The notes: generated from the letters alone by a model not told the origin. 59,895 nucleotides of DNA from Bryobacterales bacterium (GCA_016789905.1 JAEUQC010000033.1:1-59895); one strand, 5' to 3'; positions 33,898-43,144 are shown, numbered from the stretch's first letter. Made by a program: numbers and translations.

Positions 33898-36653
33898 GGT
33901 TTCTTGCGCAGTTCGGCGTCGAGTTCGTCCAATGCCTTTCCTGCCTCGGTCCACTGTCCCTGCTGGACAGCTTTTCTGTACCGCTCCCAAGAGTTCCGGA
34001 GGCTGTTAATCCGGTCGGTACTGTTTGACGTCGTGGTGGCGGACGGAGGCGGCGCGGGCTCCCCAGGCCTGGCATCTCTGGACAGGGCCGCGGCCTGTCC
34101 GCCGGCGAGTTGCGCGAGGGCCTGCTCGTAGGTGTCGGCGTAGATGATTTCGTTCCCGTACGCGACGACGACCTTCTTCAATTGGGGCATCCTGGCTTGT
34201 GCTGCCTGCAGGTAGATCGGCTCCACGAAGACAAACGTGTTGCCGACGGGCAGCACCACCATTTGCCCATGGATGACTTGGGATCCCTGCTGATTCCAAA
34301 GTGTCAAATCCTTTGAAATCGTCTGGTCCTGATTCAGACGGCTTTCGATCTGCATAGGGCCGAAGAAGAGTTCCTCTTTGGGCAATTCCATCAGGGCCAT
34401 CTGTCCAAGCGATTCCCCGTCGCAGCGGGCCATAAGGAGTCCGATGAGATTGTCTTTTCCGCGCGGCGTAAAAGGCAGCATAAGCAAGAATTCCGGCTCG
34501 CCTGCGCCACCGGCTTCACGGGGAAGAGCGGCGACGACATAGTTCGGGTCCAATGGGGCTTTCCCGCTGGCATTCCCGGTGACAGAACGGCGGGCTACAT
34601 CCCAGACATCCACCTTGTTGTAGAAGGCATCTGGCGCGTTCATGTGGTAGGTAAGCAGGATTTCCGCCTGGACTCGAAATAGCCACTCCGGATAGCGAAC
34701 ATGGGCCCGAAGGTCCGGGGGCATCGTCGATTTGTCGAGCAACAACCGGGGAAAAACTCCCTGGTAGGCGCGAATGAGCGGGTCTTTCGGTTCGAAGACG
34801 TAGAGCTTGGTCTCGCCCGAGTAGGCGTCGACGGTTGCTTTCACTGCGTTTCGGGCATAGTTGATCCGGCCGGTCTCGGCGACACGGATGGACTCGGCGT
34901 AGGGATGGCGGCTCGATGTAGTGTACCCGTCGATCATCCAGACAAGCTTGCCGTCTTCGCTCACCACCAGGTAGGGGTCTGTGTCCCAGTGAAGGAATGG
35001 CGCTAGCGTCTCGACACGCTCTTTGACCTGTCGCCTGATCATCATGCGGCTGTTGGCCTGAAGGTAGGAGGTGAGGATGATGTTCCAGTCCCCATAGGCT
35101 ATGGCGGCTACCGCGCGCATGGCGAGGGACTGGATAGGAAAGCCGCCGCTGCCGTCGTACTGGCTATGAATGGTGTCGCTGCCGGAGGGGTAGTTGAACT
35201 CGGGCTGAGTGGTGCGGACGAAGACTGGTTCGTGGGCGACCTCCCCGAAGTAGATCTCCGGGCGGGTCAATTTGAGGCCGGCGGCGGTTATTTTGGGAGG
35301 AGCGTCCTGAACGAAGAGTTTTGGGAGTCCGTCCGGGGTAATGCGATTGGCGTCGGCGGCAACAACTCCGTAGCCATGGGTATAGATGACATGCCGATTC
35401 GGCCACAGGTTGCGCGCTTCGCCGATCTGTTGAATGTCGAGTTCCCGAGGAGATAGCAGCACCTGGCGGAGCTTGCCATCAATGCGATACCGGTCGATGT
35501 CGGTGTCGACGAAAGAGTACGGGCGAAGGGACTGGATTTGGGTTACTGTGTCGTGGAATGCCTGCCAGTCCCAGAGGCGAATGTTCTCCAGCGATGCCAG
35601 GTTGGATGGGACATCGATCTTTCCGTTGGGCGTCGCCTTCACTTGAAAATCCTTGAGGCTGGCACCGAGGCCATAGGCTTCGCGAGTGGCGCGCATATGA
35701 TGCTCAATGTAGGGTTTCTGGAGAGTGATTTCGTTGGGCCGGACGTGAACGGAGTTGACGACACCGGGCAAGAGCGCCCGAACTGGAAGGAAGAGAAGAA
35801 TGCCGAGGGCAAGACGGGCCCGTCCGGCGGCGAAGAGGGCGGCGCCAAGGACGATGAGAGCGGCCCAGGTGATCGTCAGGGGGATGGACAGGTTTACGGC
35901 GATATAATCGGCGCCTGTGAGGAACGGGTGCCGTTCGTAGAGTGTCCCATAACGGCCGAGCCATTCTCGAGCGGCGAGTGCGACGAGGGCCGCAGCGCCC
36001 AGGAATCGGGCTCCGGTCAGGTCACCGGCGGTCAGATCGTTCCAGTCGATCATGATTTGGTTCGCGGTGAACCGATTTCGCAGCGACCATAACCGGCCAA
36101 CGAGCCAATAGACGATGGCGCAGAGGGCGAGCAGGAAGAACAGGTATCCAGCCACGGCGCGATAGATGGGGAGTTCGAAGAAATAAAATTCGAGGGAATT
36201 TCCGAAGATGGGGTCTCGCCAACTGGAAGCGGTATCGATGCCGCGGCTGCCGAGCCAAGTTGCGACGTCCCAGGAGGAGAATTGGGCAGCGGCGAGGACC
36301 CAGGCGACCGGGAGCATGGCGAGGGAGGAGACGCGGCTATACCATGGGAAGCGCGAGAGGCTCGCGCCACCGGATTTCATTGCGCGGGCATGCACGATCC
36401 AAAGAATGGCGTAGCCAAAGGCTGTTGCATAGAACATCGGGGCGGTATGGACGTATAGCTGTTTCCACCATGTCTCAAGTTGGCCGACCTCGTTCCACCA
36501 CTGATAATCGATGATGGTTGAAGCAAGTGACTTGGCGATGATCAAGAGAATGAATAGACCGGCGATGAGTCCGCCGCAGCCGAACCGTCCGCGGCTCATG
36601 CGATGCGGCCCGTCCGGCCCATCGGCTTCGATGTCGATCACTGATCCTGGCAT
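33894..36653 (-). CDS. UPF0182 family membrane protein
   Basis: The open frame extends about 220 codons further upstream, but that part is low-complexity repeat DNA. The ATG at 36653 with AAGGGG 9 bases upstream gives 919 residues, the normal family length. The N-terminal third has seven or so membrane helices (GLIAGLFILLIIAKSL, YLFFLLALCAIVYWLV, ITWAALIVLGAALFAA). The large C-terminal part is soluble and probably outside the membrane. It has the family's YTHGYGVVAADANRIT, IYFGE and YPEWLFRVQAEILLTYHM segments. Biochemical function is unknown. A Pro/Ser/Thr-rich tail with a helical end follows. Confidence 0.9.
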   Translation of the reverse strand: MPGSVIDIEADGPDGPHRMSRGRFGCGGLIAGLFILLIIAKSLASTIIDYQWWNEVGQLETWWKQLYVHTAPMFYATAFGYAILWIVHARAMKSGGASLSRFPWYSRVSSLAMLPVAWVLAAAQFSSWDVATWLGSRGIDTASSWRDPIFGNSLEFYFFELPIYRAVAGYLFFLLALCAIVYWLVGRLWSLRNRFTANQIMIDWNDLTAGDLTGARFLGAAALVALAAREWLGRYGTLYERHPFLTGADYIAVNLSIPLTITWAALIVLGAALFAAGRARLALGILLFLPVRALLPGVVNSVHVRPNEITLQKPYIEHHMRATREAYGLGASLKDFQVKATPNGKIDVPSNLASLENIRLWDWQAFHDTVTQIQSLRPYSFVDTDIDRYRIDGKLRQVLLSPRELDIQQIGEARNLWPNRHVIYTHGYGVVAADANRITPDGLPKLFVQDAPPKITAAGLKLTRPEIYFGEVAHEPVFVRTTQPEFNYPSGSDTIHSQYDGSGGFPIQSLAMRAVAAIAYGDWNIILTSYLQANSRMMIRRQVKERVETLAPFLHWDTDPYLVVSEDGKLVWMIDGYTTSSRHPYAESIRVAETGRINYARNAVKATVDAYSGETKLYVFEPKDPLIRAYQGVFPRLLLDKSTMPPDLRAHVRYPEWLFRVQAEILLTYHMNAPDAFYNKVDVWDVARRSVTGNASGKAPLDPNYVVAALPREAGGAGEPEFLLMLPFTPRGKDNLIGLLMARCDGESLGQMALMELPKEELFFGPMQIESRLNQDQTISKDLTLWNQQGSQVIHGQMVVLPVGNTFVFVEPIYLQAAQARMPQLKKVVVAYGNEIIYADTYEQALAQLAGGQAAALSRDARPGEPAPPPSATTTSNSTDRINSLRNSWERYRKAVQQGQWTEAGKALDELDAELRKKP

Positions 36654-37371
36654 GGTATGTCCCCTTGGCGAATGAGCGCGGGTCGAAGGAACGGCCCCGT
36701 TCTTTCCCATGGTATCCAGTTCGAAATCAATGGTTGCCGGAGATTTATGAAAGGTGGGCTTGATTGCGGCGGCTGTTTGCGGCGAGAAACGTTGGGGCTG
36801 CCATTCCCTTTTGTGCTTCGAAGCAGCCTGGAATGACTCGTGACGAATATTGGCGGGCGCTCGTAAAGGGAACAACAGCGTGCCCTGCGGGCCGTTGCAG
36901 ACGGTGTGGCCGAAGCCCGCGGTGCTGAGCAGGAGGAGCCTGTGAATTGTGTGTCCGACTGGATTGTGCCAGGGAGAGTTGGCGCGGGAGACAGGCGCAT
37001 GGATCGGTGCGAGAGATGGGCTGTGGATGGGCCGCTTTGTGTTGGTGTGTGTCCGGATTGGAATGGGCTGAGGAGGCGCGGGAGGCAGGCGTGGAGATCG
37101 GTGCGAGAGATGGGTTGTGGATCGGCCGCTTTGTGTTGGTGTGTGTCCGGATTGGAATGGGCTGAGGAGGCGCGGGAGGCAGGTGTGGAGATCGGTGCGA
37201 GAGATGGGTTGTGGATCGGCCGCTGTATTTTGGTGCGGGTCTGGATTGGGATGGGCTGACGTGGCGCTGGAGACGGGATGTGGCCGGGGGCGCCGCCAGG
37301 GTTGGAACGTCACGCGTTGATGCAAGAGCAGACGCGCCCGCCATTCTGACGCGGCGCGCGGGTCGCCCGGG
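36654..37371. other. 718-base intergenic region between pyrC and the UPF0182 gene
   Basis: No gene is supported here. Frames on the minus strand are open across the region, but their translations (repeated PNPDPHQ/SRTD/PPAPPQ-type segments) are artefacts of a tandem repeat whose period is not a multiple of three. The region holds the ribosome site of the UPF0182 gene and a 94-bp repeat array listed separately. Confidence 0.6.
36949..37284 (+). repeat. 94-bp non-coding tandem repeat array
   Basis: The marker ATCGGTGCGAGAGATGGG occurs at 37003, 37097 and 37191, an exact 94-base period. Units 37003-37096 and 37097-37190 differ at only three positions. The third unit decays in its second half, and a degenerate half unit precedes the first. 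Ninety-four is not divisible by three, so the array is not maintained as protein-coding sequence. It has no spacers and is not a CRISPR. Confidence 0.9.
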
Positions 37372-38652
37372 TTAGGAAAGCCGCCAGACGAAGGCGCCGT
37401 TCACCATCGCCGCCACCTGGCCGCCACGGAACTCCCGGCCGTGGAATGGCGAGTTGCGGCTCTTGGACTGCGATTTGTTCAGGTCGAAGACCCAACGGCG
37501 CCCGGTGTCGAAAATCGTGATGTCGGCGTCGCCGCCCACTGTCAATCTGCCCTTACCGAGACTCAGAACTCTGTCCGGATTGACGGTGAACATCTCAATC
37601 ATCCGCATCAAAGACACACGGCCCTTGTGCACGAGCTGCTCCAGCGAAAGCCCAATGGCCGTTTCCAGTCCGGTGATTCCAAACGGACACCGCTCGAACT
37701 CCTGCATCTTTTCCGAGCCCGGGTGCGGCGCATGGTCGGTCGCGATGACTTCAATCGCGCCGCTCGCCAAACCCTCCGTCACCGCCTCCACGTCAAAACA
37801 CGACCGCAAGGGCGGCTTCATCTTGTAGTTACTGTCAAACGGCAGGATATCGCTATCGGCCAGCGTAAAGTGATGCGGGCATACCTCGGTTGTAACGTTG
37901 AGTCCGCGCACCTTGGCAAAACGCACCATCTCCACCGAATGCCGCGCCGAAATGTGGGCCACGTGATACTTCGCCCCCGTCACTTCGGCCAGCAAAATGT
38001 CGCGGGCCACCATCACATCCTCACTGCAGGCCGGAATGCCGCGCAGACCCATCCGCACACTTTCAAAACCCTCGTGCATGTCGCCGCCGGCCGAGAGGTT
38101 CAAATCCTCACAATGATTGATCACCGGAAGCCCTAGCACCTTGGCGCTCTCCATGGCGCGGCGCATAACGCGCGCGTTCATTACCGGCCTTCCGTCATCG
38201 GAAATGGCCACAATGCCCGCTTGCTTCATGGCCCCGATGGCGGCCAGTTCCTCCCCATTGCTGCCTTTGGTGATGGCCCCGATAGGGTAGACGTTCACGG
38301 GCGAGAAGCGCCGGGCTCGCTCGAGTATGTAGGTCGTTACGACGGCCGAATCGTTGACAGGCTTCGTATTCGGCATGCAGCAAACGCTGGTGAATCCACC
38401 GGCGGCGGCGGCGCGGCCGCCGGTCTCGATCGTCTCGGAATGCTCGAACCCAGGCTCACGGAGATGCACGTGCATGTCAATAAAGCCGGGGGCGACGACC
38501 GTGCCGGTGGCATCGAATATCTCCGCTCCGGCCGCGTCCAGATCCTTGCCGATGGCGGCGATCTTTCCACCCTCCACCAGTACGTCAGCCACTTGATCGT
38601 ACCCGCTCGCCGGATCCATCACCCGGCCGTTCTTGATGCAAATGCGACTCAC
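37372..38652 (-). CDS. pyrC: Dihydroorotase
   Basis: A 426-residue class I dihydroorotase that closes carbamoyl-aspartate to dihydroorotate in pyrimidine synthesis. Metal and substrate motifs are visible: DMHVHLREPGFEHSET, YHVAHIS, EVCPHHF and ATDHAPH. The GTG start overlaps the pyrB stop (GTGA). Class I pyrC next to pyrB is a common arrangement, with the two enzymes sometimes in a complex. The gene is followed by the repeat-containing intergenic region. Confidence 0.96.
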   Translation of the reverse strand: MSRICIKNGRVMDPASGYDQVADVLVEGGKIAAIGKDLDAAGAEIFDATGTVVAPGFIDMHVHLREPGFEHSETIETGGRAAAAGGFTSVCCMPNTKPVNDSAVVTTYILERARRFSPVNVYPIGAITKGSNGEELAAIGAMKQAGIVAISDDGRPVMNARVMRRAMESAKVLGLPVINHCEDLNLSAGGDMHEGFESVRMGLRGIPACSEDVMVARDILLAEVTGAKYHVAHISARHSVEMVRFAKVRGLNVTTEVCPHHFTLADSDILPFDSNYKMKPPLRSCFDVEAVTEGLASGAIEVIATDHAPHPGSEKMQEFERCPFGITGLETAIGLSLEQLVHKGRVSLMRMIEMFTVNPDRVLSLGKGRLTVGGDADITIFDTGRRWVFDLNKSQSKSRNSPFHGREFRGGQVAAMVNGAFVWRLS

Positions 38653-39569
38653 TCTGGTTGTGCTCCCATTACCTTTTCCAACACGGCCATGCGGATGGCG
38701 ACGCCGTTTTCCACCTGGTTCAAAATTACCGACCGCTGCGAATCCGCCACCTCGCTGGAGATCTCGTGCCCTCGATTAATCGGGCCGGGATGCATGACGA
38801 TGGTATCGGCCTTGGTGAGCGTGAGATGCTCCGGGCGGAGACCATAAAAACGGAAATAATCGCCGGGCGGGAAAGGGGTTTCGTGCTGACGCTCCAGTTG
38901 AACGCGAAGCATCATGATCACGTCGGCGCCGTTGATGGCTTCGCGGATATCGTGAGTCAGAGTCACGCCGGGGGCGAGTCTGGCGAGCGTCGGCGGCAGC
39001 ATGGGCGCCGGACCGCACAGGACCACCTGTGCGCCGAACTTGGATAGCAAGTGCACGTTGGACCGGGCGACGCGGCTATGAATGATATCGCCGATGATTG
39101 CCACGCGGAGGTCTTCGAGCGCTGGCTTGTGATCCAGGATGGTGAGCGCATCGAGCAGCGCCTGCGTGGGATGCTCATGCATGCCGTCGCCGGCGTTGAT
39201 GATGGGCGTATCGAGATAGCGGGCGAGAAAATGCGGTGCGCCGCTGGAGGCGTGGCGCATGACGATAGCGTGGGGGCGCATGGCGGCCAGGGTGTTCAGC
39301 GTGTCCACAAGCGACTCGCCTTTGCTGACGCTGGAGCCAGAGGATGCGATGGAAATCGTGTCGGCGCCGAGCCGTTTGGCGGCGATTTCAAAACTGGTCC
39401 GGGTGCGCGTGGAGTTCTCAAAAAAGAGATTCACGAGCATTTTGCCGCGGAGTGTGTCGAGCTTCTTAAAGTCGCTGCCGCCATGCGACTGGAACGCCTT
39501 GGCCCGGTTGAGAAAAGATTCGATTTCCGCGCGGTCCAAGCCTTCGATGCCAAGCAGGCCTCTGCCCAT
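38649..39569 (-). CDS. pyrB: Aspartate carbamoyltransferase catalytic subunit
   Basis: A 306-residue enzyme that joins carbamoyl phosphate and aspartate. The carbamoyl-phosphate loop reads ENSTRTRTSFE, and the second binding site reads NAGDGMHEHPTQALLD. The late HPGPINRGHEI segment is also typical. There is no pyrI regulatory subunit nearby, in keeping with pyrR-type operons. It lies 8 bases after pyrR and overlaps pyrC. Confidence 0.97.
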   Translation of the reverse strand: MGRGLLGIEGLDRAEIESFLNRAKAFQSHGGSDFKKLDTLRGKMLVNLFFENSTRTRTSFEIAAKRLGADTISIASSGSSVSKGESLVDTLNTLAAMRPHAIVMRHASSGAPHFLARYLDTPIINAGDGMHEHPTQALLDALTILDHKPALEDLRVAIIGDIIHSRVARSNVHLLSKFGAQVVLCGPAPMLPPTLARLAPGVTLTHDIREAINGADVIMMLRVQLERQHETPFPPGDYFRFYGLRPEHLTLTKADTIVMHPGPINRGHEISSEVADSQRSVILNQVENGVAIRMAVLEKVMGAQPE

Positions 39570-39577
39570 TTCGCGCC

Positions 39578-40132
39578 TCAGCCCTCTACCTTCTCCACCA
39601 GCAGCACCTTTTCGGTCTGGTCGATTTCATGGAATTTCACTTCAATGATTTCGTTGGCCGAGGTTTGAATCTTGCGGCCGACATAGCGGGCCTCGATGGG
39701 GAGTTCGCGCCACCCGCGATCAATGAGCACGAGCAGTTGGACCCTTGCCGGGCGGCCGTGTTCGAACAGCGCGTCGAGCGCGGCGCGGATGGTGCGGCCG
39801 GTGTAGAGCACGTCGTCCATGAGGACGATGTCCTTGCCGGTGACGTCGAACTGAATGTCGGTGGAATTCAACTGGGGGCGGTCGCCGACGGTGGTGAGGT
39901 CGTCGCGGTAGAGGTTAATGTCGAGGGTGCCGACGGGAACGTCGCGGCCTTCGAGGTCCTTGATCTTGGCGGCCATGCGGGTGGCCATGGGGATTCCCCG
40001 GCGGCGGATGCCGATGAAGGCCAGGCTATCGTGGTCCTTCGTTTTTTCCAGGATCTCGTGCGCCAAGCGCACCAGCGTGCGATCAATTTCGCTCGCCGTC
40101 ATCAATTGCGATTTCAAACGAGTGGTGCTCAT
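39578..40132 (-). CDS. pyrR: Pyrimidine operon regulator/uracil phosphoribosyltransferase
   Basis: The start at 40132 gives 184 residues (STTRLKSQLMTASEIDRTL...), matching normal PyrR length; an open frame reaching 40351 lies antisense to the next gene and is rejected. The phosphoribosyl-diphosphate motif is IVLMDDVLYTGRTIRAA, and the N-terminal IGIRRRGIPMA segment is present. PyrR binds pyr mRNA in response to UMP/UTP and can make UMP from uracil. The leader before it is only about 65 bases, and no clear attenuator is visible. Control of the operon by this PyrR is therefore unproven here. Confidence 0.95.
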   Translation of the reverse strand: MSTTRLKSQLMTASEIDRTLVRLAHEILEKTKDHDSLAFIGIRRRGIPMATRMAAKIKDLEGRDVPVGTLDINLYRDDLTTVGDRPQLNSTDIQFDVTGKDIVLMDDVLYTGRTIRAALDALFEHGRPARVQLLVLIDRGWRELPIEARYVGRKIQTSANEIIEVKFHEIDQTEKVLLVEKVEG

Positions 40133-40196
40133 TTTTGGGTTTTCCGCGGGAGGCGTATCCACATGCTCTCCGCATTTCGAAGCGTAGCATAGGAGT

Positions 40197-40664
40197 ATGC
40201 CGACGCCCACCCCCGCGCGTGAGTATTTTCTGAGCTTGCTGGACGAAGCCTTCGACAAGCAGGCCTGGCACGGGCCGAATCTGCGGGGCGCATTGCGGGG
40301 CGTAAGTCCGCGGCTGGCGGCATGGCGCCCGGCGGCGGCGCGGCACAACATTTGGGAATTGGCGGTTCACGCCGCGTACTGGAAGTATACGGTGCGGCGG
40401 CGTTTGACCGGAGAGAAGAAGGGCTCGTTCGCGCTGGAAGGATCGGATTTTTTCCTGCGTCCGCAGGAGGAAACGGAAGAGGCATGGAAGGCGGATTTGG
40501 CTCTCTTGGCCAGGGAACACAGGTTGTTGCGGGAGACGGTGGCGAAGTTGCCGCCGCTCGACTTCACGGCGAAGGCGGCGCGGACCATTCAGGGCGCGGC
40601 GATGCATGATGTGTATCATGCGGGGCAGATCACGCTGCTGAAACGGATGGCGCCGAAGGACTAG
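40197..40664 (+). CDS. DinB-like four-helix metal-binding protein
   Basis: A 155-residue protein of the DinB/YfiT-like superfamily. Histidines that would bind metal are seen in NIWELAVHAAYWKY and in the late HDVYHAGQITLL (HxxxH). Members act as thiol-dependent transferases or are uncharacterised. It is divergent from pyrR, only 64 bases away. An AGGAG is almost adjacent to the ATG. Its 3' end is part of a duplicated segment. Confidence 0.88.
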   Translation: MPTPTPAREYFLSLLDEAFDKQAWHGPNLRGALRGVSPRLAAWRPAAARHNIWELAVHAAYWKYTVRRRLTGEKKGSFALEGSDFFLRPQEETEEAWKADLALLAREHRLLRETVAKLPPLDFTAKAARTIQGAAMHDVYHAGQITLLKRMAPKD

Positions 40665-40931
40665 AAAGGCTTCATCCGGCCGCGCTTGCTCAGTATTTTG
40701 GTCTCTTCAGGAATTCTTGAGCGTGGTGACGGAGAGGATGTGGCGAGTGTATTTTACTGTGGAGGTTTCGCCGCCTCCACCTGCTCGCGAAGGGCGGCGG
40801 GCAGATCACGCTGCCGAAACGGATGGCGCCGAAGGACTAGAAACGCTTCATCCGGCCGCGAATACGCTTGCTCAGTTTTTCGATCTCTTCGAGCTTTTTG
40901 AGCGTGGCGACGGAGAGGATGTGGCGATCGT
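40625..40931. repeat. Direct duplication (176-bp offset) of a convergent gene junction
   Basis: The sequence from 40625 to about 40747 recurs, with small changes, at 40801 to about 40931. Each copy contains the last residues of the DinB-like gene (KRMAPKD then TAG) and, on the other strand, the last codons of the small exported protein gene. Only the first copy is the working DinB end and only the second the working end of the minus-strand gene. The intact stops would overlap as CTAG. The spacer holds a GTGGAGG/CCTCCAC hairpin. Confidence 0.85.
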
Positions 40932-41163
40932 TTTTCTCCATGTCGATCTTCACCTCCTCGGCCAATTTTCGGATCGAGTCCATATCCTTCATGGACGCCT
41001 CGTGATCGGCTTTGAGGATCATCTCCGTGCGGTTGCGGCCGTCCGGTGTGCGGAGGATGTGTGGGGAGTCCGGGTGTTGCGCGTCCACAGGGGGGAGTTG
41101 CGCCAAGAGAAGCGCGCCGCCGAAGGCCAAAGACAGGGTTCGCCGCAGCATGACTGCTATCAT
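40837..41163 (-). CDS. Small exported protein of unknown function
   Basis: A 108-residue protein with a signal peptide (LRRTLSLAFGGALLLAQ). Charged helices follow (RTEMILKADHEASMKDMDSIRKLAEEVKIDMEK) and a basic end (KLSKRIRGRMKRF). I recall similar short acidobacterial proteins but no named family. It is divergent from hom, with 8 bases between starts. An ATG at 41151 gives a slightly shorter signal peptide and is equally plausible. The 3' end lies in the duplicated junction. Confidence 0.7.
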   Translation of the reverse strand: MIAVMLRRTLSLAFGGALLLAQLPPVDAQHPDSPHILRTPDGRNRTEMILKADHEASMKDMDSIRKLAEEVKIDMEKNDRHILSVATLKKLEEIEKLSKRIRGRMKRF

Positions 41164-41171
41164 AACGGGTT

Positions 41172-42476
41172 ATGGCAGAAGTACGGCTTGGCATAATTGG
41201 CCTGGGCAATGTGGGCTCGGGAACGTTGACCATTTTGGCTGAAAATGGGGCGCAAATCGCCGGGAAACTCGGCTTTTCTTTACGCGTGACCGCTGTGTGC
41301 GCGCGCAGCGTGGCAGGCAAAAAGATTCCGGAGCCGCTGCGGGGCGCGCTGCAGACGACTGACTGGCGGGAGGTGGTAAACCACCCTGATGTGGACGTTG
41401 TGGCCGAGCTTGTGGGCGGGACAACGGTAGCGCGCGAAATTGTGGAAACAGCGCTGGACAACGGGAAATCCGTGGTGACGGCGAACAAAGAATTGATGGC
41501 GCTGTGCGGACCGGAGCTATGGGAGAAGGCCATTCAGAAGGGTGTGAATCTGGCGATGGAGGCATCCGTCGCCGGTGGAATTCCGATCCACACCGTTCTG
41601 CGCGAAGGGATTTCGGGGGACCGGATTGTGGCGTTGCTGGGAATTCTGAACGGCACTAGCAACTACATACTGACCGAGGTGGAAAAATCCGGCGCGGCGT
41701 TTGGAGACGTGTTGGCAGAAGCGCAGAAGCTGGGCTACGCGGAAGCGGACCCGACGGCGGACGTCGATGGCTTTGACGCGCGATCGAAACTGGCGATTTT
41801 GTCGGCGCTGGCGTTCGGTCAAAAGATTCAGGCCGGCGACATCTTTACGCAGGGCATTCGGCGGATCACGCCGATCGATTTCCAATATGCCCATACGCTG
41901 AAACATACGATCCGGCTGGTGTGCGCGGCGCGGCAAACGGCGGAGGGGCTCATACTTTCTGTGCGTCCGGCGCTGATTCCGCAGGCGACGATTCTGGCGG
42001 GGGTGCAAGGCGCCTATAACGCCATTTGGGCGCGCGGGAAGTATGGGCAGGACACGTTCTACTACGGACGCGGGGCGGGGCCGGAACCGACGGGTGTGGC
42101 CGTTGTCAGCGACCTGATGCGGGTGGCGCGAGAGATCCGTTCCGGGAGCCCGGAGCGCGTATCGCCGTTCGCGCATGAGCAGTTGGCTGAGTTCCGTCCG
42201 GTATCGGTATTGGTGCAGAAACGGGCGTATTATCTGCGGTTCCGCGTGCATGACCGGCCGGGGATTATCGCGGCACTGGCCGGGATTCTGGCGGAAAAGA
42301 ACATTAGCCTGGATGCGGTGCTGCAACTGCCGGGCGACAACAAAGAGTCGCTGCCGTTCGTCATCACGGTGGAGCCTTCCACGGAGAAGAGCGTGCAAGA
42401 CGCAGTGGAAGCGATGAACCGATTGGACTTTATGGCGGAGCCGACGCTGGCGCTGCCAATGGAGACTTCGTTATGA
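41172..42476 (+). CDS. hom: Homoserine dehydrogenase with ACT domain
   Basis: A 434-residue enzyme of threonine/methionine synthesis that reduces aspartate semialdehyde to homoserine. The NAD(P) loop is GLGNVGSG. Catalytic-domain segments GILNGTSNYIL and EADPTADVDGFDARSKLAIL are present, and the last 80 residues form an ACT domain (YYLRFRVHDRPGIIAALAGI) for feedback control, probably by threonine. It overlaps the following methyltransferase gene by 4 bases (ATGA). Confidence 0.97.
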   Translation: MAEVRLGIIGLGNVGSGTLTILAENGAQIAGKLGFSLRVTAVCARSVAGKKIPEPLRGALQTTDWREVVNHPDVDVVAELVGGTTVAREIVETALDNGKSVVTANKELMALCGPELWEKAIQKGVNLAMEASVAGGIPIHTVLREGISGDRIVALLGILNGTSNYILTEVEKSGAAFGDVLAEAQKLGYAEADPTADVDGFDARSKLAILSALAFGQKIQAGDIFTQGIRRITPIDFQYAHTLKHTIRLVCAARQTAEGLILSVRPALIPQATILAGVQGAYNAIWARGKYGQDTFYYGRGAGPEPTGVAVVSDLMRVAREIRSGSPERVSPFAHEQLAEFRPVSVLVQKRAYYLRFRVHDRPGIIAALAGILAEKNISLDAVLQLPGDNKESLPFVITVEPSTEKSVQDAVEAMNRLDFMAEPTLALPMETSL

Positions 42477-43144
42477 AAATTCTGATTGGAATGCTGGCGG
42501 TGTTTTCCGCTTACGGGCAGGCGGCGGTGGAGGCGAATAAGAGCTATCAATCGACCGAGGGGCGGCAGCGAATGGTGGAAACGCTGACGGCCGAGCACCG
42601 CGACGCGCGACAAAAACCGAAAGAACTGATAGCGGCGCTGGGTATCAAAAAAGGGATGCGCGTGGCCGATATTGGCACCGGGCCGGGCTATTTGGTGCCG
42701 CACCTTTGCCTGGCGGTGACGGGAAGCGGGGCGGTATACGCCGAAGACATTTTCCCCGACTTTTTGGCCAAGGCGCGGGAACGGGCCGATAACAACGAGT
42801 GCGGCCATGCGTTCATGGTGCTGGGCGATGAGAAGTCCCCGAAGCTGGAGGCGAACTCGATTGACCTGGCGCTGGTGCTGGATGCGTATCACCACTTTGA
42901 CTATCCGGAATCGATGCTGGCTGGGATTCGTTCGGCGCTGCGCGCGGGCGGGCGGCTGGCGATTGTCGACTACTACAAGCGGCGGGGAGCGATGTCGAAC
43001 GCGAACCCGGATTTTGCAATCAGCCACGTGCGGCTGGACGATGCGGGCGTGGTGAAAGAGGTGGAGGCGAATGGGTTCAAACTCGTATCGAACAAGCCTT
43101 TTTTGCCGGGCAGCCAGTACATGGCTATCTTCGAAAAGAAGTGA
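42473..43144 (+). CDS. Class I SAM-dependent methyltransferase with signal peptide
   Basis: A 223-residue protein. The first 17 residues (KILIGMLAVFSAYGQA) look like a cleavable signal, followed by a complete methyltransferase core: VADIGTGPGYLVPHL for SAM binding, YAEDIFPDF, DLALVLDAYHHFDYPESML and AGGRLAIVDYY. An enzyme needing cytoplasmic SAM would be unusual in the periplasm, so either the leader acts as a membrane anchor or the cofactor is acquired before export. Translation is coupled to hom. The substrate is unknown. Confidence 0.85.
   Translation: MKILIGMLAVFSAYGQAAVEANKSYQSTEGRQRMVETLTAEHRDARQKPKELIAALGIKKGMRVADIGTGPGYLVPHLCLAVTGSGAVYAEDIFPDFLAKARERADNNECGHAFMVLGDEKSPKLEANSIDLALVLDAYHHFDYPESMLAGIRSALRAGGRLAIVDYYKRRGAMSNANPDFAISHVRLDDAGVVKEVEANGFKLVSNKPFLPGSQYMAIFEKK

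Noticed and set aside
36949..37284. CRISPR-like array
   Set aside because: Repeats are contiguous 94-bp units without unique spacers, and no cas genes are present.
36654..37325. N-terminal extension of the UPF0182 protein by about 220 residues
   Set aside because: The extension is the translation of the 94-bp repeat array, which rotates frame each unit, and the ATG at 36653 has a good ribosome site and normal family length.
40133..40196. PyrR-responsive attenuator in the pyr leader
   Set aside because: The leader is about 65 bases and shows no terminator/antiterminator pair.
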